A stretch of 64,000 nucleotides of DNA from Rubrolithibacter danxiaensis (GCF_047272945.1 NZ_JBKOPS010000009.1:62001-126000); one strand, 5' to 3'; shown: positions 34,817-43,938, numbered from the stretch's first letter. Notes: generated by a model not told the origin, from the letters alone. Translations and numbers: made by a program.

Positions 34817-34867
34817 AGATCCAAGTCTCTTATTTTGATTTTTAACTTTTGACTTTATAAAAATAAA

Positions 34868-37684
34868 ATGCCAAGAGATACCTCCATAAAATCTGTCCTG
34901 ATTATCGGTTCAGGACCAATCATTATCGGTCAGGCTGTTGAATTTGATTATTCCGGTTCGCAGGCTGCACTATCGCTTAAAGACGAAGGAATAGAAGTTT
35001 CCATCATCAATTCAAATCCCGCCACTATTATGACGGATAAAGTAATTGGTGACCATGTTTATTTATGGCCTTTAAACTGCGAGAGCATTGAACAAATTTT
35101 GCAGGAACGCAAAATAGATGCGGTTCTTCCAACTATGGGAGGACAGACCGCGTTAAACCTTTGCAAAGAAGCCGAAGAACGTGGCATATGGCAAAAATAT
35201 GGAGTGCGTATCATTGGTGTTGATGTGGCAGCCATTGAAAAAACAGAAAACCGCGAAGAATTCCGCCGGTTGATGGTAGAAATTGGCGTGGGCGTAGCAA
35301 AATCAAAAATTGCAAACTCTTTTTTAGAAGGAAAAGAAGCAGCCCAGGAAATTGGGTTTCCGCTTGTAATCCGTCCTTCTTATACACTTGGTGGTACCGG
35401 CGGCGGTTTCGTACATAAAAAAGAAGATTTCGATCATGCTTTGAGCCGTGGTTTACAGGCCTCACCAACACACGAAGTTTTAGTTGAAAAAGCAGTTTTA
35501 GGATGGAAGGAATTTGAGCTAGAGCTTTTACGCGACAGCAAGGACAACGTAATTATTATCTGCTCTATTGAAAACTTCGACCCGATGGGAATACATACAG
35601 GAGATTCTATTACAGTTGCTCCTGCTATGACGCTAAGTGACCGCTGTTACCAGGATATGCGGAATCAGGCAATCAAGATGATGCGTGCCATCGGAAATTT
35701 TGCCGGCGGCTGTAATGTTCAGTTTTCGGTTGATCCGGCAACTGAAGATATTATCGCTATTGAAATTAATCCGCGTGTATCCCGTTCTTCGGCACTGGCT
35801 TCAAAAGCTACCGGATATCCGATTGCTAAGATCGCAGCTAAACTTGCTATAGGTTATAACCTGGATGAAATTGAGAATCAGATCACAAAAACAACTTCAG
35901 CATATTTTGAGCCTACGTTGGATTATGTAATTGTAAAGATTCCTCGCTGGAACTTTGATAAATTCAAGGGTGCCAACAAAGAGTTAGGCTTGCAGATGAA
36001 GGCCGTAGGAGAGGTTATGGGGATTGGCCGTACGTTCATAGAAGCACTTCAGAAAGCATGTCAAAGTTTGGAGATCGGACGTGCTGGATTAGGGGCCGAT
36101 GGAAGGCAAAGCAGAAATCTCGAAGAAATTATGTATAGCCTGGAACATCCCAGCTGGGACAGGCTTTTTCATATAAAAGATGCCTTTAGTCTCGGCGTTC
36201 CGTTGGAATCTATCCGCAAAGCAACAAAAATTGATAAGTGGTTCCTTGTACAGATACAGGAGCTGGTTGCCCTGGAGCAGGAGCTTAAGCGTTATTCACT
36301 CAATAATATCCCTAAAGATTTCTTCTGTATATTAAAACAGAAAGGATTTTCGGATGTGCAGATTTCCTGGCTATTAGGAAATGTGACAGAAGACGAAGTA
36401 TATGACCGGCGAAAAGAATTAGGCATTCGCAGAACTTATAAAATGGTAGATACCTGTGCGGCAGAGTTCCCGGCTCAAACACCTTACTACTATTCCACGT
36501 TTGAGGATGAAAATGAATCAATTGTTTCTGATAAAAAGAAAATAATTGTTCTTGGATCAGGCCCTAACAGGATCGGACAGGGAATTGAGTTCGATTACTC
36601 ATGCGTTCATGGATTGCTTGCTGCAAAAGAAGCAGGATTTGAAGCTATCATGATCAATTGTAATCCCGAAACAGTTTCTACTGATTTTAATATGGCCAAT
36701 AAGCTGTATTTTGAACCTGTATTCTGGGAGCACGTACGTGAGATTATCGAGCTTGAAAAACCTGAAGGTGTAATTGTTCAGCTTGGAGGACAAACTGCTC
36801 TTAAAATGGCGGAAAAGCTGCATGAAAAAGGAATAAAGATTATCGGTACATCTTTCGAAAACATGGATATTGCCGAAGACCGGGGGAGATTCTCTGACCT
36901 TTTGAAAGATCTGGGCATTCCTTATCCGAAATACGGAGTAGCTGAGACTGCCGAGGAGGCTTTGAAAGTCGCACACCAGGTAGGCTATCCTGTTCTTGTT
37001 CGCCCCAGCTACGTATTAGGCGGACAGGGGATGAGTATTGTAATTAATGACGAAGACCTGGAAAAAGCTGTAGTTAAATTATTAGGCGACCTTCCGGGAA
37101 ACCGTGTTCTGATAGACCATTTCCTTGACCGGGCAGAGGAAGCTGAATCCGATTCTATTTCAGATGGAGAAGACGTACATATTGTAGGACTAATGGAGCA
37201 TATTGAGCCTGCAGGAATTCATTCGGGTGACTCAAGTGCTGTTCTGCCTCCGTTCAAGCTTTCTGCAAATGTTATAAAGCAGATGGAAGATTATACCATT
37301 AAACTTGCAAAAGCACTCAATGTACGTGGTTTACTGAACATCCAGTTTGCTATAAAAGATGAAAAGGTTTATGTAATTGAAGCCAATCCAAGAGCTTCAC
37401 GTACAGTTCCATTCATCGCTAAAGCATACGATGTTCCGTACATTAATATTGCGGCAAAAGTAATGCTGGGGGTAAATAAACTGAAAGACTTTAAGATAGA
37501 AAGAAAACCTCAGGGCTATGCTATAAAAGAACCTGTTTTCTCTTTCGATAAGTTTCCGGAAGTAGAAAAAGAATTAGGCCCGGAAATGAAGTCAACAGGA
37601 GAAGCTATCCGCTTTATAAAAGACCTGGAAGACCCTTATTTTGTAAAATTATACAGAGAAAAATCAATGTATCTGAGTAAGTAA
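34868..37684 (+). CDS. carB: Carbamoyl-phosphate synthase large subunit, without allosteric domain
   Basis: A 938-aa synthetase that makes carbamoyl phosphate for arginine and pyrimidines with the CarA glutaminase (not in this window). Two ATP-grasp halves are visible: the first opens with IGSGPIIIGQAVEFDYSG, the second (about residue 550) with LGSGPNRIGQGIEFDYS; GGTGGGF and GGQGMSI are the ATP loops. The protein stops after the second ATP-grasp domain (LGPEMKSTGEAIRF near the end), lacking the ~135-residue MGS-like allosteric domain of E. coli CarB (1073 aa). No remnant follows; a terminator comes 13 nt after the stop. Confidence 0.96.
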   Translation: MPRDTSIKSVLIIGSGPIIIGQAVEFDYSGSQAALSLKDEGIEVSIINSNPATIMTDKVIGDHVYLWPLNCESIEQILQERKIDAVLPTMGGQTALNLCKEAEERGIWQKYGVRIIGVDVAAIEKTENREEFRRLMVEIGVGVAKSKIANSFLEGKEAAQEIGFPLVIRPSYTLGGTGGGFVHKKEDFDHALSRGLQASPTHEVLVEKAVLGWKEFELELLRDSKDNVIIICSIENFDPMGIHTGDSITVAPAMTLSDRCYQDMRNQAIKMMRAIGNFAGGCNVQFSVDPATEDIIAIEINPRVSRSSALASKATGYPIAKIAAKLAIGYNLDEIENQITKTTSAYFEPTLDYVIVKIPRWNFDKFKGANKELGLQMKAVGEVMGIGRTFIEALQKACQSLEIGRAGLGADGRQSRNLEEIMYSLEHPSWDRLFHIKDAFSLGVPLESIRKATKIDKWFLVQIQELVALEQELKRYSLNNIPKDFFCILKQKGFSDVQISWLLGNVTEDEVYDRRKELGIRRTYKMVDTCAAEFPAQTPYYYSTFEDENESIVSDKKKIIVLGSGPNRIGQGIEFDYSCVHGLLAAKEAGFEAIMINCNPETVSTDFNMANKLYFEPVFWEHVREIIELEKPEGVIVQLGGQTALKMAEKLHEKGIKIIGTSFENMDIAEDRGRFSDLLKDLGIPYPKYGVAETAEEALKVAHQVGYPVLVRPSYVLGGQGMSIVINDEDLEKAVVKLLGDLPGNRVLIDHFLDRAEEAESDSISDGEDVHIVGLMEHIEPAGIHSGDSSAVLPPFKLSANVIKQMEDYTIKLAKALNVRGLLNIQFAIKDEKVYVIEANPRASRTVPFIAKAYDVPYINIAAKVMLGVNKLKDFKIERKPQGYAIKEPVFSFDKFPEVEKELGPEMKSTGEAIRFIKDLEDPYFVKLYREKSMYLSK

Positions 37685-37696
37685 GACCAGAATTCG

Positions 37697-37737
37697 ATAA
37701 GCAAAAAAGCCATTTTAAAAATGGCTTTTTTGCTTAT
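37697..37737. terminator. Bidirectional terminator between carB and radA
   Basis: A 20-bp perfect inverted repeat with a single central base; the centre is GCCATTTT/AAAATGGC flanked by A6/T6 runs. It serves carB (stop 37684) and radA (stop at 37742) on opposite strands. Confidence 0.9.
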
Positions 37738-37741
37738 AAAG

Positions 37742-39121
37742 TTACCCAAATAACGTACTAAAAACTTCCTCCACTTTCGAAACCGTTTTAACTTCAATAG
37801 CATAACGGCTCAGGTCCAGCCCTTTTTTATTGTATTTAGAAATGTAAATTGTTTCGAATCCTAACTTTTCGGCTTCGGCAATGCGTTGTTCTATTCTGTT
37901 AACTGCCCTTATCTCTCCTGATAATCCTACTTCGGCAGCAAAACAGTTTTTTGAGGAAACAGGCAAATCCTCATGAGAAGAAATTATAGCCACTACCACA
38001 CCCAGATCAATTGCGGGATCTTCTACTTTCAAACCTCCTGCAATGTTCAAAAACACATCTTTGGCACTTAAACGAAAGCCACATCTTTTTTCAAGAACAG
38101 CCAGCAGCATGTTCATTCGGCGGGTGTCAAAACCGGTAGCCGATCGCTGAGGAGTGCCGTAGGCAGAAGGACTTACCAAGGCCTGAGTTTCGATCAACAT
38201 GGGCCGTAATCCTTCAAGCATGGCAGAAATCGTTATTCCGCTTAGTGGTTCATCCCGCTGTGATAAAAGTATTTCTGAAGGGTTTGATACTTCACGTAAT
38301 CCGGTTCCCTGCATTTCGTAAATTCCTAATTCGGAAGCAGAGCCAAAACGGTTTTTTACAGCTCTTAAAATTCGATAGACATGATGCCTGTCGCCTTCAA
38401 ACTGTAAAACCGTATCAACCATATGCTCCAGTATTTTAGGGCCTGCAATCATCCCGTCTTTCGTTATATGGCCGATTAAGAAAACAGGTGTAGAACTTTC
38501 TTTTGCAAATCTCAACAACTCAGCTGTACACTCCCGCACCTGAGATACACTTCCGGGGGTAGAGTCTATATGAGTTGAATATAAGGTCTGAATTGAATCA
38601 ACAATAACCAGATCGGGCTGAAGAATTTCAATTTGCTTAAATATATTTTGAGTTGATATTTCAGTAAGAATATAACAGTCTGCCTTTACAGTCGGAGCAA
38701 GCCGTTCTGCCCGCATTTTTATTTGTTGCTCACTTTCTTCACCCGAGATATATAAAACTTTTAATCCAGTAAGATTAAGGGCAATCTGCAACATCAGGGT
38801 AGATTTCCCAATTCCAGGCTCTCCACCGATTAGTACTAAAGATCCGGCAACAATTCCGCCTCCCAGTACCCGGTTAAGTTCTTTATCAGGTGTGATATAA
38901 CGCTGTTCTGTAGTGAAGGCAATTTCATTAATAACGGAAGGCTTGTTGGCCCTCTGTAAGCTTGATGAACCGCTTTTCCAATCGGGTACCGAAGTATTTA
39001 ATTTCTCTACAATTTCTTCCAAGAATGTATTCCACTGATTGCAGGATGGACACTTTCCCAACCATTTTGCTGATTCATAACCACAGCTCTGACAGAAATA
39101 AGCAGATTTAGTTTTAGCCAT
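37742..39121 (-). CDS. radA: DNA repair/recombination ATPase RadA (Sms)
   Basis: A 459-aa RecA-like ATPase that helps process recombination intermediates. A four-cysteine zinc finger at the N terminus (CQSCGYESAKWLGKCPSC, about residues 9-26) is followed by Walker A GGEPGIGKST (about 98-107), the RadA-specific KNRFG motif (about 261-265) and a C-terminal Lon-like domain (GGLKVEDPAIDLGVV). Length and domain order are normal. A promoter-like CACGTTTG lies just upstream of the start. Confidence 0.97.
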   Translation of the reverse strand: MAKTKSAYFCQSCGYESAKWLGKCPSCNQWNTFLEEIVEKLNTSVPDWKSGSSSLQRANKPSVINEIAFTTEQRYITPDKELNRVLGGGIVAGSLVLIGGEPGIGKSTLMLQIALNLTGLKVLYISGEESEQQIKMRAERLAPTVKADCYILTEISTQNIFKQIEILQPDLVIVDSIQTLYSTHIDSTPGSVSQVRECTAELLRFAKESSTPVFLIGHITKDGMIAGPKILEHMVDTVLQFEGDRHHVYRILRAVKNRFGSASELGIYEMQGTGLREVSNPSEILLSQRDEPLSGITISAMLEGLRPMLIETQALVSPSAYGTPQRSATGFDTRRMNMLLAVLEKRCGFRLSAKDVFLNIAGGLKVEDPAIDLGVVVAIISSHEDLPVSSKNCFAAEVGLSGEIRAVNRIEQRIAEAEKLGFETIYISKYNKKGLDLSRYAIEVKTVSKVEEVFSTLFG

Positions 39122-39173
39122 TGTTTATTTGCAAACGTGAATATATGTATATGTGCAGATAATTATAAAACTA

Positions 39174-39217
39174 AAATGCAGATATGAAAATGATAATTCA
39201 TTTGCACATCTGCATTT
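39174..39217 (-). terminator. Terminator of RNase G gene
   Basis: AAATGCAGAT (39174-39183) and ATCTGCATTT (39208-39217) form a 10-bp stem with an inner ATGAA/TTCAT pairing. On the minus strand it runs into TTTTAGTTTTATAATT. It separates rng from radA. Confidence 0.65.
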
Positions 39218-39232
39218 CAAAAATCTGTACAA

Positions 39233-40783
39233 TTACAGCTTAATTTCTTCTTCTTTGGAATTTAAAAAATGGAATTCTGTTAAAAAGTAGGAAGAAACTC
39301 CTTTAACTGTAATCCATTTACCGTATTTAAAAAACCATTTCCACTGGCAGGAAAAAAGTCCTTTTTTAATATATGCTTCAATATAAGGATGAACGCATAA
39401 AGTAATTTTTTTCTCGTTTTGTTCGGTAAGAATATAATTGAGATTGTTTTGAATATCGTCCATCAAAACAATACTTGCCTTTATTTCTCCGGTTCCATTG
39501 CAGGCAGGGCACTTTTCATTGGTAATAATATTCATTTCGGGCCTTACACGCTGTCGTGTAATCTGCACCAGGCCAAATTTACTGGGCGGCAAAATGGTGT
39601 GCTTTGCCCTGTCAAGAGCCATTTGTTCACGCAGATAATCAAAAAGTTCTTTCCGGTTAGCTGGTTTGTGCATGTCGATGAAATCAATCACCACAATTCC
39701 ACCCATATCCCGCAACCGTAATTGCCTTGCAATCTCTCTTGCCGCTTCCTTATTTACCTGAAGCGCATTTTCTTCCTGATTTTGCGGATTCGCCGTTCTA
39801 TTACCGCTATTAACGTCAATTACATGGAGTGCCTCTGTATGTTCAATTACCAGATACGCCCCACCGGGTAAATTTACAGTCTTACCGAAAGCTGCCTTAA
39901 TTTGTTTTTCGATACCAAAATGCTCGAAAATTGGTTCTTTATGTTTATAAGACTTTACAATGCGCTCTAATTCAGGAGAAATATCCCGAACGTATGATTT
40001 AATCTCCTCGTAAATGCTGTTATCGTTTACATAAATATTGGTAAAATCAGCATTTAAAATGTCCCGCAGAATGGTAGATGTTCTCCCCATTTCACCCAAA
40101 ACACGTTTGGAAGGTTCTGCCTTAGGAAGTTTTTGAACAAAGGTTTCCCATTTCGCAATCAGGTCCAGTAAATCTTTCTGCAGTTCGGCCACGCCTTTTC
40201 CTTCAGAAACCGTACGAATGATAACTCCGAAATTTTTCGGTTTTATTCCTTCTACTATACGCTTTAACCTTGTCCGCTCGGTATTACTTTTTATTTTTTT
40301 TGAGATAGAAATTACATCAGAAAATGGAACCAGAACTGCAAATCTACCTGCAATGGAAAGGTCGGAACTTAATCTGGGACCTTTTGTGGAAATTGGCTCT
40401 TTAGCGATCTGAACGGGAAGAATCATATTCTTGCTAAGAACCTCTGAAATTTTGCCGGACTTATTAATATCTTCTTCCAGCTTAAAACTATCCAGCAGTT
40501 TATCCTTATAACTGCCGTTCTTTACAATCTTGGTTAATTTAAGGAGCGATTTTAGTTGCGGCCCCAAGTCAAGATAATGCAAAAAAGCGTCCTTCTCATA
40601 GCCTACGTCTACAAAAGCAGCATTTAAACCGGGCATAATTTTCTTTATTCTGCCCAGGTAAATATCTCCAACAGCATAATTGTTGTTAATGTGCTCTGTG
40701 TGAAGTTCTACGAGTTGCTTGTCTTGCTGTAAAGCTATAGTCACCCCGGTTGGGGTTGAATCAATAATTAATTCCTTTACCAA
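39233..40783 (-). CDS. rng: Ribonuclease G (RNase E/G family)
   Basis: A 516-aa endoribonuclease of rRNA maturation and mRNA decay. It begins with KELIIDSTPTGV, has an S1 domain (about residues 38-130, NNYAVGDIYLGRIKKIMPGLNAAFVDVG in the family position), the catalytic VIDVNSG and GGIVVIDFIDM segments (about 325-370) and the zinc-link CPACNGTGEI (about 437). The start is TTG at 40783: an in-frame stop lies two codons upstream and the conserved N terminus begins here. Downstream of the HU, TPR and 29-codon genes on the same strand. Confidence 0.94.
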   Translation of the reverse strand: MVKELIIDSTPTGVTIALQQDKQLVELHTEHINNNYAVGDIYLGRIKKIMPGLNAAFVDVGYEKDAFLHYLDLGPQLKSLLKLTKIVKNGSYKDKLLDSFKLEEDINKSGKISEVLSKNMILPVQIAKEPISTKGPRLSSDLSIAGRFAVLVPFSDVISISKKIKSNTERTRLKRIVEGIKPKNFGVIIRTVSEGKGVAELQKDLLDLIAKWETFVQKLPKAEPSKRVLGEMGRTSTILRDILNADFTNIYVNDNSIYEEIKSYVRDISPELERIVKSYKHKEPIFEHFGIEKQIKAAFGKTVNLPGGAYLVIEHTEALHVIDVNSGNRTANPQNQEENALQVNKEAAREIARQLRLRDMGGIVVIDFIDMHKPANRKELFDYLREQMALDRAKHTILPPSKFGLVQITRQRVRPEMNIITNEKCPACNGTGEIKASIVLMDDIQNNLNYILTEQNEKKITLCVHPYIEAYIKKGLFSCQWKWFFKYGKWITVKGVSSYFLTEFHFLNSKEEEIKL

Positions 40784-40850
40784 CAGCTACTCTTTTAGCG
40801 GCAGAATGGATCTGCCTGTGTTTACACAAAAATGATTAAAAAACAAACAA

Positions 40851-40883
40851 GTTAACCCCCTGAATCTGTATGCAGGAGGTTAG
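40851..40883 (-). terminator. Hairpin between the 29-codon gene and rng
   Basis: TAACCCCCTG and CAGGAGGTTA (one mismatch) form a stem; on the minus strand it is followed by a T-rich ACTTGTTTGTTTTTTAA. It may terminate the upstream HU-TPR-small-protein transcript, or attenuate read-through into rng. Confidence 0.55.
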
Positions 40884-40908
40884 CTCAAAACCCTGTTAAG
40901 GGAAAAGA

Positions 40909-40998
40909 TTATTTTTTCTTATGTCTGTTTTTTCTTAATCGCTTTTTGCGTTTGTGAGTGGCCATTTTATGTCTTTTTCTTTTTTTACCGCTTGGCAT
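40909..40998 (-). CDS. 29-aa basic ribosomal-type protein (AURKAIP1/COX24 family)
   Basis: A 30-codon reading frame starting MPSGKKRKRHKMATHKRK and ending RKNRHKKK. More than half of its residues are Lys, Arg or His. It matches the very short Bacteroidota proteins of the AURKAIP1/COX24 family (PF08213), related to mitochondrial small-subunit protein mS38 and bacterial bS22. It should bind rRNA on the ribosome. No Shine-Dalgarno is present. It sits 32 nt after the TPR gene and before rng, in line with a translation/RNA role. It is below usual gene-finder length limits. Confidence 0.8.
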   Translation of the reverse strand: MPSGKKRKRHKMATHKRKKRLRKNRHKKK

Positions 40999-41030
40999 AG
41001 CTTTTAATTTTTAAATGTTTTAAAATAATT

Positions 41031-41876
41031 TTATTTACTTAATTCAATGATTTTGTTCTCCACAAATTTTGTCAGATTAGGATTTGCAGCCAGCTCTTCG
41101 CTTTTTTTATACGCGGCAATAGCTTCGGCCTTTTCTCCTAAACTTTCAAAGCTGGAAGCTAAATAAAACCAAACTTCCGGGCTTGGTTTATTTTCTATAA
41201 CTGTTTTAAAGCGTGCAACCGCTTTATCAAACTGGCCCGACTTCATGGAAAAGAGACCCAGGTTTAAATTTGCATTCGTATTTGAAGGATCTTCCTTAAC
41301 TACTTCTAACAATAACTGAATTCCCTGCATAGGGCTTGCAGCGCCATTTACATAAGCAACTCCTAACCCGGTTTTAGCAGCAAGGTTATTGGGTTCCAGC
41401 TTTAAAGCCTGCTTATATGCATTTGCAGCTTTTTGAGTTAATGAAGGCTGTATAAGGCTATCCTGAGTGTTCTGGTAAGCTGCAGCAAATAAATCTCCAG
41501 CTTTAAGCCAGTTAGAGAATGAACTTTCTTTTTCGGCAACAGCTTCCATATAAAGCGCTGCAGGTGCAGGCTGATTGACATCATCCCACAATTGGGAAAG
41601 TTGTTTTTGAAATTGAACTTTCTGGTTTTCAGGCGCTGCTTTTAAATTTGCCTCCAGATCAGAAACCTGTTTCTCCAGATTTGAATTTAATCCTTGTTTT
41701 GCTGTTTCAGATACACTTTCAACAGTAATGCTTTGAGCAGGGGCAGCGGTAGCAGCCGCAGCGCCGTTAGCATGCTGCCCCTCTTCTTTTACTAATCCTT
41801 TAATATCTAAAGAAAGCAATAAGCCCATCAAAACCACCACTAATCCGATTACCGTTATTTGCTTTCTTTTTAACAT
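41031..41876 (-). CDS. Membrane-anchored TPR protein
   Basis: A 281-aa protein with one N-terminal membrane helix (about residues 7-26) after a basic start, an Ala/Gln-rich linker and coiled coil (about 40-90), and at least three tetratricopeptide repeats in the C-terminal half (KAANAYKQALKLEPNNLAAK; NANLNLGLFSMKSGQFDKAV; EVWFYLASSFESLGEKAEAI). The TPRs would face the periplasm and serve as a protein-binding scaffold; partner unknown. It is 20 nt after the HU gene and probably in the same transcript. Confidence 0.8.
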   Translation of the reverse strand: MLKRKQITVIGLVVVLMGLLLSLDIKGLVKEEGQHANGAAAATAAPAQSITVESVSETAKQGLNSNLEKQVSDLEANLKAAPENQKVQFQKQLSQLWDDVNQPAPAALYMEAVAEKESSFSNWLKAGDLFAAAYQNTQDSLIQPSLTQKAANAYKQALKLEPNNLAAKTGLGVAYVNGAASPMQGIQLLLEVVKEDPSNTNANLNLGLFSMKSGQFDKAVARFKTVIENKPSPEVWFYLASSFESLGEKAEAIAAYKKSEELAANPNLTKFVENKIIELSK

Positions 41877-41896
41877 TTCTTTAATAGATTACTGAT

Positions 41897-42196
41897 TTAA
41901 ACTTCTGCGCTTTTAAGATTTCCGTTTTTTACCTTTTCAACAAAAACCTTTGCAGGCTTAAAACTTGGTACGAAATGTTCAGGAATGATAATTGCAGTAT
42001 TTTTTGAAATGTTACGGGCAGTTTTTTTCGCTCTTTTTTTAACTATAAAGCTGCCAAAACCTCTTACATATACATTCTCGCCTTTAACCATCGAAGTCTT
42101 AACGACTTTAAAAAATGCCTCGACTGCTTCCTGCACGTCTACCTTCTCAATACCTGTTTTGTTAGAGATCTCTGCTATAATTTCCGCCTTAGTCAT
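41897..42196 (-). CDS. HU family DNA-binding protein
   Basis: A 99-aa nucleoid protein. It starts MTKAEIIAEISNKTGI and carries the DNA-bending beta-arm NVYVRGFGSFIVKKRAKK (about residues 41-58) and the C-terminal FVPSFKPAKVFVEKV segment. The ten-residue tail beyond the HU core is typical in this phylum. It binds DNA as a dimer without strict sequence preference; IHF-like specificity cannot be ruled out. First gene of the HU-TPR-small-protein run. Confidence 0.93.
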   Translation of the reverse strand: MTKAEIIAEISNKTGIEKVDVQEAVEAFFKVVKTSMVKGENVYVRGFGSFIVKKRAKKTARNISKNTAIIIPEHFVPSFKPAKVFVEKVKNGNLKSAEV

Positions 42197-42246
42197 GTCT
42201 TTTTACTTATACAATTTTCCGTAAATACTTAATAGTTTTGGGGTTG

Positions 42247-42254
42247 CAAAAGTA
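42247..42254 (-). promoter_or_regulatory. -7 box of the HU gene
   Basis: TACTTTTG on the minus strand, an exact TAnnTTTG match; leader about 45 nt. Confidence 0.45.
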
Positions 42255-42356
42255 TTGGTTTAAATTGAAATCTTGAAATAAAATGGAGGGTTTTTTTCAA
42301 AGCCTCTTTTCCGTTTAGATTTTCGTACTTTTATATCCCCTTTTTAGTTTTTTTAG

Positions 42357-43430
42357 ATGCGTTTTATTGAGGAGCTGATAAACTGGTACGAGCAAAATAA
42401 AAGAGATCTTCCCTGGAGAAATACAAACGATCCTTATATAATCTGGCTTTCGGAAATTATACTGCAACAAACCCGGGTAGAGCAGGGCTTACCCTATTTT
42501 TATCGATTTTCTGAAAAGTACCCGAGCGTTTCTGATTTTGCCTCAGCTACTGAGGAAGAGATACTTAAACACTGGCAGGGACTTGGATATTATTCTCGTG
42601 GAAGAAATATGCTTAAAACTGCCAGAATGGTCATGGAAGATCATGTGGGGTATTTTCCCAAAAAATACGATGATCTGATTAAGCTAAAAGGGATAGGAGA
42701 ATATACAGCTGCGGCTATTTCCTCATTTGCCGCAAATGAGCCAAAAGCGGTGGTGGATGGAAACGTTTTCCGGCTACTTTCCAGGTATCTTGGCATTGCC
42801 GAACCGATAAATACTATAAAAGGTAAAAGAAAATTTACAGAAATTGCCAATGAACTGATTGATAAAAAACGCCCGGGAACTTCAAACCAGGCAATGATGG
42901 AGTTTGGATCACAAGTTTGCAAACCTCAAAAGCCTGACTGTGTAATCTGCCCCCTGCAAATTGACTGTGAAGCGAGGCGAACCAACCACATTGATAAACT
43001 TCCCGTTAAACTTAAGAATCAGAAAATACGAAACCGCTATTTCAACTATATTGTTGCTGTAAAAGAGAACAAGATTTTAATGAATAAAAGGGGACCAAAT
43101 GACATTTGGGAAAACCTGTTCGACTTTCCTTTATTTGAAACACCGCATCCTGTTAATCCCGGGGAATTAAAAGGGGATGAAAAATTCACTTCTATTTTTG
43201 GACAGGAAGTAGAAATTATAAGTACTCACGGACCACTAAAACACGTACTCAGCCATCAACGTATTTTTGCTCAATTTTTGCAGATAGATAACTTTAATGA
43301 CAACAATTTTCGTAATAAGAATTGGTTTTACATAGAACAAGAAGACCTGGAAAAAATCGCACAACCTAAATTAATTTTTGCATTCTTCAAAAATTGTTCT
43401 ATATTGAAATTTAAATCAATTACAACTTAA
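42357..43430 (+). CDS. mutY: A/G-specific adenine DNA glycosylase
   Basis: A 357-aa base-excision enzyme removing adenine opposite 8-oxoguanine. The helix-hairpin-helix LKGIGEYTAAAI (about residues 106-117) precedes the catalytic VVDGNVFRL. The 4Fe-4S ligands follow the Cx6Cx2Cx5C pattern (CKPQKPDCVICPLQIDC, about 193-209). The C-terminal NUDIX-like domain (about 228-350) recognises 8-oxoG. Full length. Followed by ssb after 2 nt, so co-transcribed. Confidence 0.95.
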   Translation: MRFIEELINWYEQNKRDLPWRNTNDPYIIWLSEIILQQTRVEQGLPYFYRFSEKYPSVSDFASATEEEILKHWQGLGYYSRGRNMLKTARMVMEDHVGYFPKKYDDLIKLKGIGEYTAAAISSFAANEPKAVVDGNVFRLLSRYLGIAEPINTIKGKRKFTEIANELIDKKRPGTSNQAMMEFGSQVCKPQKPDCVICPLQIDCEARRTNHIDKLPVKLKNQKIRNRYFNYIVAVKENKILMNKRGPNDIWENLFDFPLFETPHPVNPGELKGDEKFTSIFGQEVEIISTHGPLKHVLSHQRIFAQFLQIDNFNDNNFRNKNWFYIEQEDLEKIAQPKLIFAFFKNCSILKFKSITT

Positions 43431-43432
43431 AA

Positions 43433-43873
43433 ATGTCAGGTATAAACAAAGTAATTTTAGTAGGGCATCTGGGCAAAGATCCCGAAGTTCGACACCTCGA
43501 TGGTGGAGTTACTGTTGCAAGTTTTCCTTTAGCTACTTCTGAAACATATAACAAAGACGGTAGAAAAATTGAGCAAACCGAGTGGCATAATATCGTCATG
43601 TGGCGAGGCCTGGCCGATATTGCCGCAAAATATTTACAAAAAGGCCGGCTGGTTTATATCGAGGGAAAACTCAGAACGAGGCATTTTGAGGATAAGGAAG
43701 GAAATAAGAAATATACAACAGAAGTAGTTGCAGAAAATTTTACAATGCTTGGCAGAAGAAGCGATTTTGAAAATGGGAACGGCACTCCAGGCCCAGCAAA
43801 TAATAATAAGCAGCAGGAAGATCAATTCACTAACTTTAACGACGATAATGCAGAAGACGACCTGCCTTTTTAA
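43433..43873 (+). CDS. ssb: Single-stranded DNA-binding protein
   Basis: A 146-aa OB-fold protein coating single-stranded DNA. The core is INKVILVGHLGKDPEVRH to NFTMLGRR (residues 4-113), then a short glycine/asparagine/glutamine-rich linker and the acidic protein-docking tail ending DDLPF. Coupled with mutY. It may be the main SSB or a second copy; the window cannot tell. Confidence 0.95.
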   Translation: MSGINKVILVGHLGKDPEVRHLDGGVTVASFPLATSETYNKDGRKIEQTEWHNIVMWRGLADIAAKYLQKGRLVYIEGKLRTRHFEDKEGNKKYTTEVVAENFTMLGRRSDFENGNGTPGPANNNKQQEDQFTNFNDDNAEDDLPF

Positions 43874-43886
43874 ATGCAATATTATT

Positions 43887-43928
43887 AAATAAGAAAGGCA
43901 TCTCTTAGTTGAGATGCCTTTCTTATTT
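43887..43928. terminator. Bidirectional terminator between ssb and aspS
   Basis: An 18-bp inverted repeat (arms 43887-43904 and 43911-43928, centre GGCATCTC/GAGATGCC, 6-nt loop) with T-rich ends on both strands; it lies between the convergent ssb and aspS stops. Confidence 0.88.
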
Positions 43929-43938
43929 AAACTGATTT

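Larger units (their letters stand above)
34535..34867. other. 333-bp divergent intergenic region before carB
   Basis: No gene seen. It holds an inverted repeat ACATC-N5-GATGT at 34557-34571 near the lipoprotein gene, the carB promoter box at 34735 and a GC-rich structured carB leader at 34747-34816. The stretch between about 34600 and 34730 is AT-rich with nothing I can identify. Confidence 0.5.

Noticed and set aside
34868..37684. carB as a truncated or frameshifted gene
   Set aside because: The stop falls exactly at a domain boundary and a strong terminator follows at once, with no remnant of the allosteric domain in any frame. This is a complete shorter form.
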